Positions 43,621 through 51,445 of a stretch of DNA of 64,000 nt are shown in pieces (positions within the stretch are counted from its first letter, which is position 1; every line of letters begins with the position of its first letter). Position numbers and translations under genes: made by a program. A model generated the notes under the pieces. The model had not been told where the DNA came from and ran no database searches. It saw only the letters and a list, made by a program, of their open reading frames with translations. Source of the DNA: Bosea sp. F3-2 (GTDB taxonomy: Bacteria > Pseudomonadota > Alphaproteobacteria > Rhizobiales > Beijerinckiaceae); the NCBI RefSeq assembly GCF_008253865.1, contig NZ_CP042331.1, positions 4,987,501 to 5,051,500 on the forward strand. The letters are read 5' to 3'.

Positions 43621-44931
43621 TCAGCGCTGGTCCCAGCGATCCAGCATTTCGTAGAAGAGCACGGCCAAAGGCAGGAACCAGGGCTTGCCGTAGTAGAGGG
43701 GGCGGCTGCGGAAAGGCAGGTCGGCATAGGCGCTCGGCTCGTCCGCGCTGCCGAGCATGCGCTGCGCGATCTTGTGGCCGAACCAGCTGGCGCGGGCGAT
43801 GCCGGTGCCGTTGTAGCCGCAGGCGTAGAAGATGCCTTCGTGCTCGCCGAGATGGGGCAGCTTGTCGAAGGTGAAGCCGGTCTGCCCGTGCCAGTAATGC
43901 GTGATCGGCGTCCGTTCCAGTTCCGGAAAGACCTGCAGCATCTGCTTGCGCAGATGGGCGGCATTCGCATGGGCGACGTTCTCGCCGGTCACCTTGAGCA
44001 CGCGCCCCCCGAAGAGGATACACGTTCCGTCGGGGGAGGGGCGATAATAGGTCACGACACGCTGGCTGCCGGCCAGCATGCGCCGCTTCGGCATGAGGCG
44101 GTCCATGACCTCGGCAGGGAGCCGGCCCGTGGCGATGATCGCGCTGCGGATGGGGATGATCCGCCGTTGCAGGAAGGGCAGGAGCCCTCCTGTATAGCCG
44201 TTGGTCGCGATGAGGAGCTGTTTTGCCGCGATCCGTCGCGGCCCGACGGACAGGCCGAAGCCCCCGGCTTGCCGCTCGATGTCCGATGCGCGTGCGCCGC
44301 TGACGATCTGAACGCCCAAACGGCGCGCCGCCTCGGCGAGACCGGCGACATAGCGGGCCGGGTGGAGGCCGGCATAGCCCGGCATGGCGAGGCCGCCGTG
44401 GTAGAGCTCCGTTCCGATCTCGCTTTGCTGCTCGGCACGCGGCACCAGATAGGCGTCGCAGGGCATCACCTTACCGATGCGGTCGAGATTGCGCCCCATG
44501 GCTTCGTAGATCCGCGGCGTCATCGCGCCACGGAAATAACCGACCACCGCAAGGTCGCAGGCGATGGCTTCGCGGGCCACCACGTCCTTGACGTGCTGCA
44601 GCGCTAGGAAGCTCTCCGCGACGATGGCACGCGCCTTTTCCGGCCCATAGGCCATCGCGGTGTCGAAGGTGGCCCAGCCGGGGCCGAGCATGCCGCCGTT
44701 GCGGGAGGAGGCACCCCAGCCGGGGGCTTCCGCATCCAGCACGGTGACCTGCTTGCCGGCGCGTGCCAGGGTCAGAGCGGCGTTGAGCCCGGTGAAGCCG
44801 GCCCCCACGACGACGACCTCGCTTTGCGCCGGCAGTTCGGCCGCTGCCGGGGCTGCCGGTTTCGCGGCCTCCCACCAGTAGGGTGTGTCTACCGCGTCGT
44901 GGCTGAAGAACGGGCCGGTCAGGCGTGCCAT
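43621..44931 (-). CDS. FAD-dependent oxidoreductase (PuuB/DAO type)
   Basis: The 436-aa product has VVVVGAGFTGLNAALTLARAGKQVTVLDAE near residue 38, the family-like GWGASSRNGGMLGPGW, NGYTGGLLPFLQRRIIPIRSAIIATGRLP and C-terminal HYWHGQTGFTFDKLPHLGEHEGIFYACGYNGTGIA. This is the gamma-glutamylputrescine oxidase / D-amino-acid oxidase fold. It is the last gene of an amino-acid ABC importer operon, ten bases from the ATPase, so the imported compound is probably its substrate. The N-terminal 30 residues include a PYWWEAA stretch typical of this group. Confidence 0.88.
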   Translation of the reverse strand: MARLTGPFFSHDAVDTPYWWEAAKPAAPAAAELPAQSEVVVVGAGFTGLNAALTLARAGKQVTVLDAEAPGWGASSRNGGMLGPGWATFDTAMAYGPEKARAIVAESFLALQHVKDVVAREAIACDLAVVGYFRGAMTPRIYEAMGRNLDRIGKVMPCDAYLVPRAEQQSEIGTELYHGGLAMPGYAGLHPARYVAGLAEAARRLGVQIVSGARASDIERQAGGFGLSVGPRRIAAKQLLIATNGYTGGLLPFLQRRIIPIRSAIIATGRLPAEVMDRLMPKRRMLAGSQRVVTYYRPSPDGTCILFGGRVLKVTGENVAHANAAHLRKQMLQVFPELERTPITHYWHGQTGFTFDKLPHLGEHEGIFYACGYNGTGIARASWFGHKIAQRMLGSADEPSAYADLPFRSRPLYYGKPWFLPLAVLFYEMLDRWDQR

Positions 44932-44941
44932 GCGCGTGTCC

Positions 44942-45676
44942 TCAGGAAGCCAGGATGCGCCGCAGGAAATCCTGCGTGCGCGGGTTTTTCGGCCGGCTCA
45001 GCAATTCGCTCGGCGGACCTTCTTCGACAAGAACACCGCCATCCAGGAAGAGCACGCGGTCGGCGACCTCCCGCGCGAAGCCCATCTCGTGGGTAACGAC
45101 GACCATGGTCATGCCCTCTTCGGCGAGCGCGCGCATGACCGCGAGCACCTCGCCGACGAGCTCAGGATCGAGCGCCGATGTCGGCTCGTCGAAGAGGATG
45201 GCATCCGGCTTCATGCCGAGCGCACGCGCGATCGCGACGCGCTGCTGCTGGCCGCCGGAGAGCTGGCCGGGATAGGCGTCGATCTTGGCGCCAAGCCCGA
45301 CGCGTGCGAGCAGGTCTCGCGACCGGGCCAGAACCTCCTTGCGCGGCTCTTTCTTCACGTAGATCGGGCCTTCCGCGACGTTTTCGAGCGCGGTTCGATG
45401 CGGAAACAGGTTGAAGCGCTGGAACACCATCGCGACGCGGGTCCGCACCTGTTTGATACCGGGCGAGGCGGTGTCGACACGCTCGCCATGCACGACGATC
45501 TCACCACCCTGATAGGTCTCGAGGCCGTTGATGCAGCGCAGGAGCGTCGATTTGCCGGAGCCGGACGGCCCGATGATGCAGACGACCTCGCCCTTCTCGA
45601 CCGAAAACGAGATGTCGTGGATGACTTCGAGTGGCCCGAAGGATTTGCGGACATTGCGCAGTTCGATGATGCTCAT
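44942..45676 (-). CDS. Polar amino-acid ABC transporter ATPase
   Basis: The 244-aa HisP/GlnQ-type ATPase has Walker A GPSGSGKST, Q-loop VFQRFNLFPHRTALENV, signature LSGGQQQR, Walker B ILFDEPTSALDPELVGEVL and switch VVVTHEMGFAREV. These are diagnostic for polar amino-acid importers. It overlaps the permease stop by four bases (ATGA). Confidence 0.94.
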   Translation of the reverse strand: MSIIELRNVRKSFGPLEVIHDISFSVEKGEVVCIIGPSGSGKSTLLRCINGLETYQGGEIVVHGERVDTASPGIKQVRTRVAMVFQRFNLFPHRTALENVAEGPIYVKKEPRKEVLARSRDLLARVGLGAKIDAYPGQLSGGQQQRVAIARALGMKPDAILFDEPTSALDPELVGEVLAVMRALAEEGMTMVVVTHEMGFAREVADRVLFLDGGVLVEEGPPSELLSRPKNPRTQDFLRRILAS

Positions 45677-46329
45677 CGGGCCTGCCCCATGCGTCGTTCG
45701 AGCCAGCTGTTGAAGGCCGTGAGCGGCAGGCTCATGGCGAGATAGATCAGCGCCACCAGCGTGAAGATCGTGGTGTTCTCGAAGGTCGAGGATGCCAGCA
45801 GCTTGCCCTGCAATGAGAGCTCGGCGACGGTGATCGTCGAGGCCAGCGACGAATCCTTGAGCAGCATGACCATTGTGCTGCCATATGGCGGCAGCGCCAC
45901 GCGGATCGCCTGGGGGAGGATGACCCGCCGCATCAGCAGGCCCCAGCCCATGCCGATCGAGAGCGCGGCCTCCGTTTGCCCACGGTCGATCGCCTCGATC
46001 CCGGCGCGGAAGACTTCGGCCATATAGGGCGAATAGGCGATGCCGAGGCCGATGATGGCGGCCTGAACGGCCGTCAGCGCAAGGCCCAGATCCGGCAGCA
46101 CGAAGTAGATGTAGAACAGCGTCACGATGCCGGGGATGCCGCGTACGATGACGATGACCGTGCGCGCCGTCCAGGCGAGCGGCGCGATGCCGCTCACCCG
46201 CATGAACGCCCAGATCAGGCCCAGCGCCGTCGCGAGTACGAAGGCGCCGACCGTGACCAGCACAGTGAGACGGACGCCCTGCATCAGAATCGGCAGGAAC
46301 GTCGGAGCCTGGCTGAAGAAGTGCATCAT
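45673..46329 (-). CDS. Polar amino-acid ABC transporter permease
   Basis: The 218-aa HisM/GlnP-type permease has four to five membrane segments and the EAA loop AEVFRAGIEAIDRGQTEAALSIGMGWGLLMRRVILPQAIRVALPP. Only one permease gene is present, so it would act as a homodimer, as in GlnP. The start is unusual: a 265-bp palindromic element begins three bases upstream of the ATG at 46329, and no Shine-Dalgarno sequence is left in front of it (CAGCCTCTAACC precedes the ATG). Confidence 0.9.
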   Translation of the reverse strand: MMHFFSQAPTFLPILMQGVRLTVLVTVGAFVLATALGLIWAFMRVSGIAPLAWTARTVIVIVRGIPGIVTLFYIYFVLPDLGLALTAVQAAIIGLGIAYSPYMAEVFRAGIEAIDRGQTEAALSIGMGWGLLMRRVILPQAIRVALPPYGSTMVMLLKDSSLASTITVAELSLQGKLLASSTFENTTIFTLVALIYLAMSLPLTAFNSWLERRMGQAR

Positions 46330-46332
46330 GGT

Positions 46333-46597
46333 TAGAGGCTGTTATGGGCCATGGGAGTGATTTGACGCAGGCGCTTTTGCGCGAATGCAAGGAGTTCGAG
46401 GACGCAAACCTTCCGGTTTGCTACGAAGAACGACACGGCAGTCGCGCAAAAGCGCCGCGCCCTGCGGGTGAGGTGAAAACGGTGGAGCTGCAGCGTCGCA
46501 TCGCTTGCCGATACCGACGTATCGGCGGCGCAATGCTCCTCCCATCTCCGCCGTTTTGACCTCATCAAATCGTTCCCATGGCCCATAACAGCCTCTA
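46333..46597. repeat. 265-bp palindromic MITE-like element
   Basis: Exact 24-bp inverted repeats at 46333-46356 and 46574-46597 (outer bases TAGAGGCTGTTATGG) bound the element. Similarity continues inward (GTGATTTGACG against ACGATTTGATG). Inside are three more stems: GCGCTTTTGCGCG with CGCGCAAAAGCGC, GCAAACC with GGTTTGC, and GAGGTGAAAACGG with its near-complement. GGT flanks both ends and may be a short target duplication. No transposase or convincing reading frame is inside. It separates the binding-protein and permease genes of one importer operon. Confidence 0.72.
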
Positions 46598-46611
46598 GGT
46601 AGGCCGGGCGC

Positions 46612-47358
46612 TCAGAGGCTCCACTTCTTCAGGATGGCGTCGAAACGCCCGTCCTTTTTCATGTTCGCGAGGCTGGCGTTGATCTTCGCCAGCAGCTCGG
46701 CATTGCCCTGCTTGACGGCGATGTTGATCGGCCCCGGCACCGAGGGCTTGTACGACTTGACCAGCCGCAGCTGCGGAAACCGTCCCTGGGCGAGGTTGTA
46801 GGCCAGGATCGGATAGTCGCCGATGCCGGCATCGAGGCGGCCGTTCGAAACGTCGCGCAGGATGTCGGGCAGGCTGTCATAGGCATTGACCTCGGCCGGG
46901 GATCCCGATGCCTTGAGGGCGTCGATATAGCGGGTGCCGATCTGCCCGCCGACCTTCTTGCCCTTGAGGTCGTCGAAGCCGACATATTCCTTGGCGTCGC
47001 CGGACTGCACCACCAGCCCCTCGCCATAGGCATAGACGTCCTGGCTGAAGTCGACCACCTTGGCGCGCTCGGGCGAGCCGTACATGGCGGCGGAGATGAT
47101 GTCGATCTTGCCTGACGTCAGCGCCGCGATCAGCGTCGAGAACTGCATCGGCTGGATTTCGACCTTGAAGCCGGCGTCCTTGCCGATCTCCTCGATCACA
47201 TCGACCATCATGCCCTGGATGGTGTTCGTCTTGGCGTCGAGGAAGGTGAAGGGCGTGCCTGTTGGCGTCGACCCGACCTTGTAGACGGTCTGCGCCTCCG
47301 CTGCTCCGGCAGTGGCCATCATGGCGAGGGCTGCCAGAACCGTTTTGAACCCCATCAT
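46612..47358 (-). CDS. Amino-acid ABC transporter substrate-binding protein
   Basis: The 248-aa product has a signal peptide (MMGFKTVLAALAMMATAGAAEAQ) and the family 3 binding fold: YKVGSTPTGTPFTFLDAKTNTIQGMMVDVIEEIGKDAGF, LIAALTSGKIDIISAAMYGSPERAKVVDFS and GKKVGGQIGTRY. This family binds polar amino acids or opines. The ATG at 47358 has AAAGGGG at good spacing; one at 47364 would be too close. It heads the importer operon and has a 17-bp palindrome about 100 bases upstream that matches the hyuA promoter sites. Confidence 0.92.
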   Translation of the reverse strand: MMGFKTVLAALAMMATAGAAEAQTVYKVGSTPTGTPFTFLDAKTNTIQGMMVDVIEEIGKDAGFKVEIQPMQFSTLIAALTSGKIDIISAAMYGSPERAKVVDFSQDVYAYGEGLVVQSGDAKEYVGFDDLKGKKVGGQIGTRYIDALKASGSPAEVNAYDSLPDILRDVSNGRLDAGIGDYPILAYNLAQGRFPQLRLVKSYKPSVPGPINIAVKQGNAELLAKINASLANMKKDGRFDAILKKWSL

Positions 47359-47458
47359 TCCCATTCCCCTTTGCTTCGAAGGCATCCGGTTTTCCGTACC
47401 GGTCCATGCAGCATCGGTACCCGCCGGAGTGAACGACAAGACGGATTCATTCTAGGTC

Positions 47459-47475
47459 CATAAGGCAGGCTTATG
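47459..47475. promoter_or_regulatory. CATAAG-N5-CTTATG operator upstream of the amino-acid importer
   Basis: The 17-bp site has perfect half-sites CATAAG and CTTATG around GCAGG. It lies 101 bases upstream of the binding-protein start and 46 bases beyond the stop of the next flavoprotein. It matches the two sites at 36624-36688, so the same regulator probably acts on both operons. Confidence 0.75.
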
Positions 47476-47520
47476 CGGTCCGGCGTGGAGTGCTTTCCGG
47501 CACATCCATTCCTGCTTCAT

Positions 47521-48846
47521 CTAGAATTCCGCGACCTTGCCGAAGGCCGAGCCCTCCAGCCGCTCCGGCCGGTAGGGCGCGGGATCGACGATCGGCTTCG
47601 CGCCAGTCACGATATCCGCGATCATGTGGCCGGCGCCGGGGCCGATGCCGAAGCCATGGCCGCTGAAGCCGGCTGCGAGGATGAAGCCCGGGAGGCCGCC
47701 AAGTTCGCCGATCGCCGGCACGCCGTCCGGCGTGCTGTCGATATAGCCGGCCCAGCGCGCCGCGACAGGCACGGACTTCAAAGCCGGCAGCAGACGCTGC
47801 GCCCGCGCATGGGTCTCGGCGATCTGGCGCGGATCGGGCGTCGGATCCAGGATCCGGTTGGCCTCCATCGGCGTTGGCGCATCGAGACGCCAGCGTGCCA
47901 GCGTCTCGTGGCCAGCGTGCCAGCCCTCGAGCCCGCCGATGGCGAGGCTGCGCCAGCGCCGCAGGAACATCGGGATGAACTGGCGGGCGAAGCGCAGCTG
48001 CTGCGGTGTCGGGTCGACGCGAGCCCCCCCGCTGATAGCCAGCGTGTAGCCGCCGTCGCTGCGGCGCGTCACCGATACCTCCGTCGTATGCAGGGCGTCG
48101 GGGATGCCCGACGCTCCGGGAGCGACGGAAAGGATCGAAGAACGCACGGAGGATTGCGGGAAGCGGATGCCGAGCTGATTGAGGAAGGAGGAGGCCCAGG
48201 CTCCACCGGCATGAACGACGGTCGCGGTGCGGATTGTGCCTTTCTCGGTCACGACGGCCGCGACGCGTCCGCCAGCGGTCTCGATGCCACGGGCGGCGCA
48301 GAACTGATGCACCGTTCCGCCGGCCTGGATGATGCCGCGTGCGATCACAGGCGCTGCCCGGGCGGGATCGGCGGTTCCGTCCGTCGGCGAGAAGACGCCG
48401 CCTTTCCAGGCTTTGCCGGTCGCGCTTCCTCGGGCGGAGGCTTCGTCGGACGAGAGCATCTGGGTGACGACCCCTTCTCCAGCAGCGAAGTCGCGCCATT
48501 TTGCCCAGCCGGCGAGCTGGGCGTCGTCGTCGCTCAGATAGAGCAGGCCGCAGCGCCGGAAGCCGAGATCCTCGCCGATCTCCGCGGCGAAGCGATCCCA
48601 CAGGGCGAGGCTTTCCGTGGCCATCGGCAGCTCGCGCGCGTCGCGATTCTGTTGCCGGCACCAGCCCCAGTTCCGGCTCGACTGCTCGGCGCCAATCCGT
48701 CCCTTCTCGACGAGCGCGACCTTCAGGCCGCGCCTCGCGAGGTAATAGCCGGTGCAGACGCCGACGATGCCGCCGCCGATGACGACGACATCGGCGCTCT
48801 CGGGAAGAGTGGGGCTGGTCTCGATCTCGAACAGTGGCGCCGGCAT
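47521..48846 (-). CDS. FAD-dependent oxidoreductase (DadA/DAO type)
   Basis: The 441-aa product has VVVIGGGIVGVCTGYYLARRGLKVALVEKG near residue 22, IGAEQSSRNWGWCRQQNRD, a long central domain and C-terminal GLPGFILAAGFSGHGFGIGPGAGHMIADIV. It belongs to the sarcosine/D-amino-acid/opine oxidase fold, and GWCRQQNRD is typical of a group found in amino-acid catabolic loci. The ATG at 48846 has AAGGAG six bases upstream. It is divergent from an Lrp-type regulator and immediately upstream of the amino-acid importer, 162 bases away. Confidence 0.87.
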   Translation of the reverse strand: MPAPLFEIETSPTLPESADVVVIGGGIVGVCTGYYLARRGLKVALVEKGRIGAEQSSRNWGWCRQQNRDARELPMATESLALWDRFAAEIGEDLGFRRCGLLYLSDDDAQLAGWAKWRDFAAGEGVVTQMLSSDEASARGSATGKAWKGGVFSPTDGTADPARAAPVIARGIIQAGGTVHQFCAARGIETAGGRVAAVVTEKGTIRTATVVHAGGAWASSFLNQLGIRFPQSSVRSSILSVAPGASGIPDALHTTEVSVTRRSDGGYTLAISGGARVDPTPQQLRFARQFIPMFLRRWRSLAIGGLEGWHAGHETLARWRLDAPTPMEANRILDPTPDPRQIAETHARAQRLLPALKSVPVAARWAGYIDSTPDGVPAIGELGGLPGFILAAGFSGHGFGIGPGAGHMIADIVTGAKPIVDPAPYRPERLEGSAFGKVAEF

Positions 48847-48891
48847 CACGGTCTCCTTGCAGAAGCGACACTAGCTGCCGGCAAACAGGCA

Positions 48892-49054
48892 TGTGCACCG
48901 CAGATCGGATTGCTACGGCATTTCCTTCGGATTCTGCGGCTCGATTTCGCGATAGCCTGCGCACAACGGCTGCTGGCTACAGCTTTTTGTTCGCGGCAGT
49001 ATCTGCTGCCGGATTGCCGGCGGCATCGGCTTGGGGCATGGTTGTGCACCGCAG
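48892..49054. promoter_or_regulatory. 12-bp direct repeat in the flavoprotein/Lrp divergent promoter
   Basis: TGTGCACCGCAG occurs at 48892-48903 and again at 49043-49054, 151 bases apart. Each copy contains the self-complementary GTGCAC. The copies sit near each end of the 263-base gap between the divergent flavoprotein and Lrp genes. Confidence 0.45.
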
Positions 49055-49109
49055 CCAAGCCCTGTCCGGCGCTGGAGGCGGAAGGGACATCGACCAAAGC
49101 GGGGCCCGC

Positions 49110-49592
49110 ATGAAGCTCGACCAGATCGACATCAAGATCCTCTACGAGCTGCAGAAGAACGGCCGGATCACCAATGTCGAACTGGCGGAGCTGGTGAACC
49201 TCTCGCCGAGCCCCTGCCTGATGCGCGTCAAGAAGCTGCAACAGGAAGGCTACATCACCGGCTATTCCGCCCGGATCAATATCGGCAAGCTGGGCCAAAC
49301 ACTGACGGTCTTTACCGAGGTCACGCTGAAGAACCACCGCCAGGTCGATTTCGCCCGCTTCCTGGCCGCCATCGAGAAGCTCGACCAGGTGATCGAATGT
49401 CATCTCGTCTCCGGGGGCTACGACTATCTCGTCAAGTTCGTGACCAGCGGGATCATCGAATACCAGACGCTCATGGAGCGCCTGATCGACCTCGACATCG
49501 GCATCGACAAGTACTTCAGCTTCGTGGTGCTGAAATCTCCGATCGTGAAGCCGCATATGCCGCTGACGAGCCTGTTCCCCGTCACCGCTTGA
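49110..49592 (+). CDS. Lrp/AsnC family transcriptional regulator
   Basis: The 160-aa product has an N-terminal helix-turn-helix (LDQIDIKILYELQKNGRITNVELAELVNLSPSPCLMRVKKLQQEGYI) and a C-terminal RAM effector domain (VTLKNHRQVDFARFLAAIEKLDQVIECHLVSGGYDYLVKF). Such proteins sense amino acids and usually control a divergent neighbour, here the DadA-type oxidase. Length is normal. The start at 49110 places LDQIDIKIL at the N-terminus, as in the family. Confidence 0.93.
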   Translation: MKLDQIDIKILYELQKNGRITNVELAELVNLSPSPCLMRVKKLQQEGYITGYSARINIGKLGQTLTVFTEVTLKNHRQVDFARFLAAIEKLDQVIECHLVSGGYDYLVKFVTSGIIEYQTLMERLIDLDIGIDKYFSFVVLKSPIVKPHMPLTSLFPVTA

Positions 49593-49626
49593 GGCGGTCG
49601 TCTTTTGGCGTGGCGTCGGATTTTGA

Positions 49627-49764
49627 TCAGGCAGGGCCGGGGGAGCCGTCATTGCGAGCGCAGCGAAGCAATCCAGGGGGACTGGGCTGAACGTCTCACC
49701 CAGTCCCCCTGGATTGCTTCGTCGCTTTGCTCTTCGCAATGACGGTTCCCCCGGCCCTGCCTGA
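49627..49764. repeat. 138-bp REP-like palindrome
   Basis: The arms TCAGGCAGGGCCGGGGGA and TCCCCCGGCCCTGCCTGA are exact complements. Further in, CGTCATTGCGA with GAAGCAATCC and AGGGGGACTGGG pair with their counterparts, apart from a small insertion (GAGCGCAGCGAAG against GAAGAGCAAAGCGACGAAG). The CGTCATTGCGAGCG...GAAGCAATCC core is a repeat family common in Hyphomicrobiales genomes. It lies between the convergent Lrp and peptide ABC genes and may also end transcription. Confidence 0.85.
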
Positions 49765-49774
49765 ACGAAAGGCG

Positions 49775-51445
49775 TCAGCGCTTCGCGAAGGTGGCGACGA
49801 GTTCCGGATCGCGGTCCAGCCGGTCGAGCCAGGTTGGGTCCAGCTTGGGCACCGACGACATCAGCAGCCGCGAATAGGGATGCCCCGCCGCGCTGCCCAC
49901 TTCGAGGGCGGGGAGCTGCTCGACCTTGTTGCCGCGATACATGACGGCGACCTCGTCGCAGATCGCCTGCACGGTGGTCAGGTCGTGGCTGATGAAGACG
50001 TAGGACAGGCCGAGCTCGCGCTGCAGGTCCTTCAGCAGCTCGATGATCGCGGCAGCGACCACGGTGTCGAGCGCAGAGGTGATCTCGTCGCACAGGATGA
50101 GCTCGGGGTCGGCGGCCAGCGCGCGTGCCAGGTTCACGCGCTGCTTCTGCCCGCCCGACAATTCGCTCGGGAGCCGATGCTTCAGGGCGCGCGGCAGATG
50201 CACCAGATCGAGCAGCCGGTCGATGCGCGCGTCGCGGGCAGGGCCGCGCAGGCCGTGATAGAAGGCGAGCGGGCGGCCGAGGATGTCCTCGATCGACTTG
50301 GCGGGATTGAGCGCGGTATCGGCTGACTGGAAGACGATCTGCAGCTTGCGGAGTTCGTCGGGGCTGCGGTCGCGCGCCTGCGGCGCCATTTGCTTGCCGT
50401 TGAAGTAAATCGCGCCGGAGGAAGGCGGGATGATGCCGGCGATGGTTCGCGCAAGCGTGGACTTGCCGCAGCCGGATTCGCCGATGATGCCGAGATTGCG
50501 TCCGCGTTCGAGTTTGAAGCTGACCTTGTCGACCGCCAGCATCAAGGGCGTTCCGTCGGCTTGCAACTTGCCGTAGCCGGCGCTGACGGTTTCGAGCTCG
50601 AGAACCGGGCGGGAAGCAGCGTCATCGCCAGACGCGGCTAGCGCCGCTGTGCGGCCTGGCGGCGAAAAGGCGGCGAGCAATTCCCGCGTGTAGGGGTGTT
50701 TCGGCGCGGACAGAATCTGCGCGGTGGCACCGACCTCCTGGATCTCGCCGCCCTTGAGCACGACGATGCGGTCGGCGATCTGGGCGACGACGGCGAGGTC
50801 GTGCGAAACGTAGACGCCTGCCATCCGGCTCTGGCGCATGACAGCCTTGAAGGCGCGCAGGACTTCGATCTGGGTGGTGACATCGAGCGCTGTCGTCGGC
50901 TCGTCGAAGATCACGACCTTCGGATCGCCGATCAGGGCCATCGCGGCGGAGAGACGCTGCAACTGGCCGCCGGAAACCTGGTGCGGATAGCGCGTGCCGA
51001 TCGTCTCGGGCGAGGGCAGGGAAAGGGCGCGGAACAGCTCCATCGCCTTGGCTTCAGCCTGAGCGCGCGGCATCAACTCGTGGATACGGGTGATCTCGAT
51101 CACCTGATCCATGATGCGCTGGGCCGGGTTGAAGGCTGCGGCCGCGCTCTGCGGCACATAGGAGACCGCACGACCGCGGATCTTGGCCCGCTCCGTCTCC
51201 GGCAGGTTCGCCATGTCCTGGCCGTCGATGCGCACGTTGCCGCCGGTGATACGGCAGCCGGTGCGCGTATAGCCGAGCAGCGTGAGTGCGATCGTGGTCT
51301 TGCCCGAGCCGCTCTCTCCGATCAGCGCCACGATCTCGCCTGCGGCGATCTCGAAGCTGACGCCCTTGATGATCTCGACCCGCCGGCCGGAATCGGTGGT
51401 CGCCTCGACCTTCAGGTCCCGGATTTCGACGAGATGGCTCATCAT
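49775..51445 (-). CDS. Double-domain peptide/opine ABC transporter ATPase
   Basis: The 556-aa product has two complete ATPase domains in one chain. The first has Walker A GESGSGKTT, signature VSGGQLQR and Walker B VVIFDEPTTALD. The second has GESGCGKST, LSGGQKQR and LILCDEITSALD. It thus replaces separate DppD and DppF subunits. This form is common in dipeptide/nickel/opine importers. Its start overlaps the stop of the upstream permease (ATGA). Confidence 0.94.
   Translation of the reverse strand: MMSHLVEIRDLKVEATTDSGRRVEIIKGVSFEIAAGEIVALIGESGSGKTTIALTLLGYTRTGCRITGGNVRIDGQDMANLPETERAKIRGRAVSYVPQSAAAAFNPAQRIMDQVIEITRIHELMPRAQAEAKAMELFRALSLPSPETIGTRYPHQVSGGQLQRLSAAMALIGDPKVVIFDEPTTALDVTTQIEVLRAFKAVMRQSRMAGVYVSHDLAVVAQIADRIVVLKGGEIQEVGATAQILSAPKHPYTRELLAAFSPPGRTAALAASGDDAASRPVLELETVSAGYGKLQADGTPLMLAVDKVSFKLERGRNLGIIGESGCGKSTLARTIAGIIPPSSGAIYFNGKQMAPQARDRSPDELRKLQIVFQSADTALNPAKSIEDILGRPLAFYHGLRGPARDARIDRLLDLVHLPRALKHRLPSELSGGQKQRVNLARALAADPELILCDEITSALDTVVAAAIIELLKDLQRELGLSYVFISHDLTTVQAICDEVAVMYRGNKVEQLPALEVGSAAGHPYSRLLMSSVPKLDPTWLDRLDRDPELVATFAKR

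Noticed and set aside
46332..46586. Small frames within the 265-bp palindromic element
   Set aside because: They overlap on both strands as a result of the palindrome and show no family match or ribosome-binding site.
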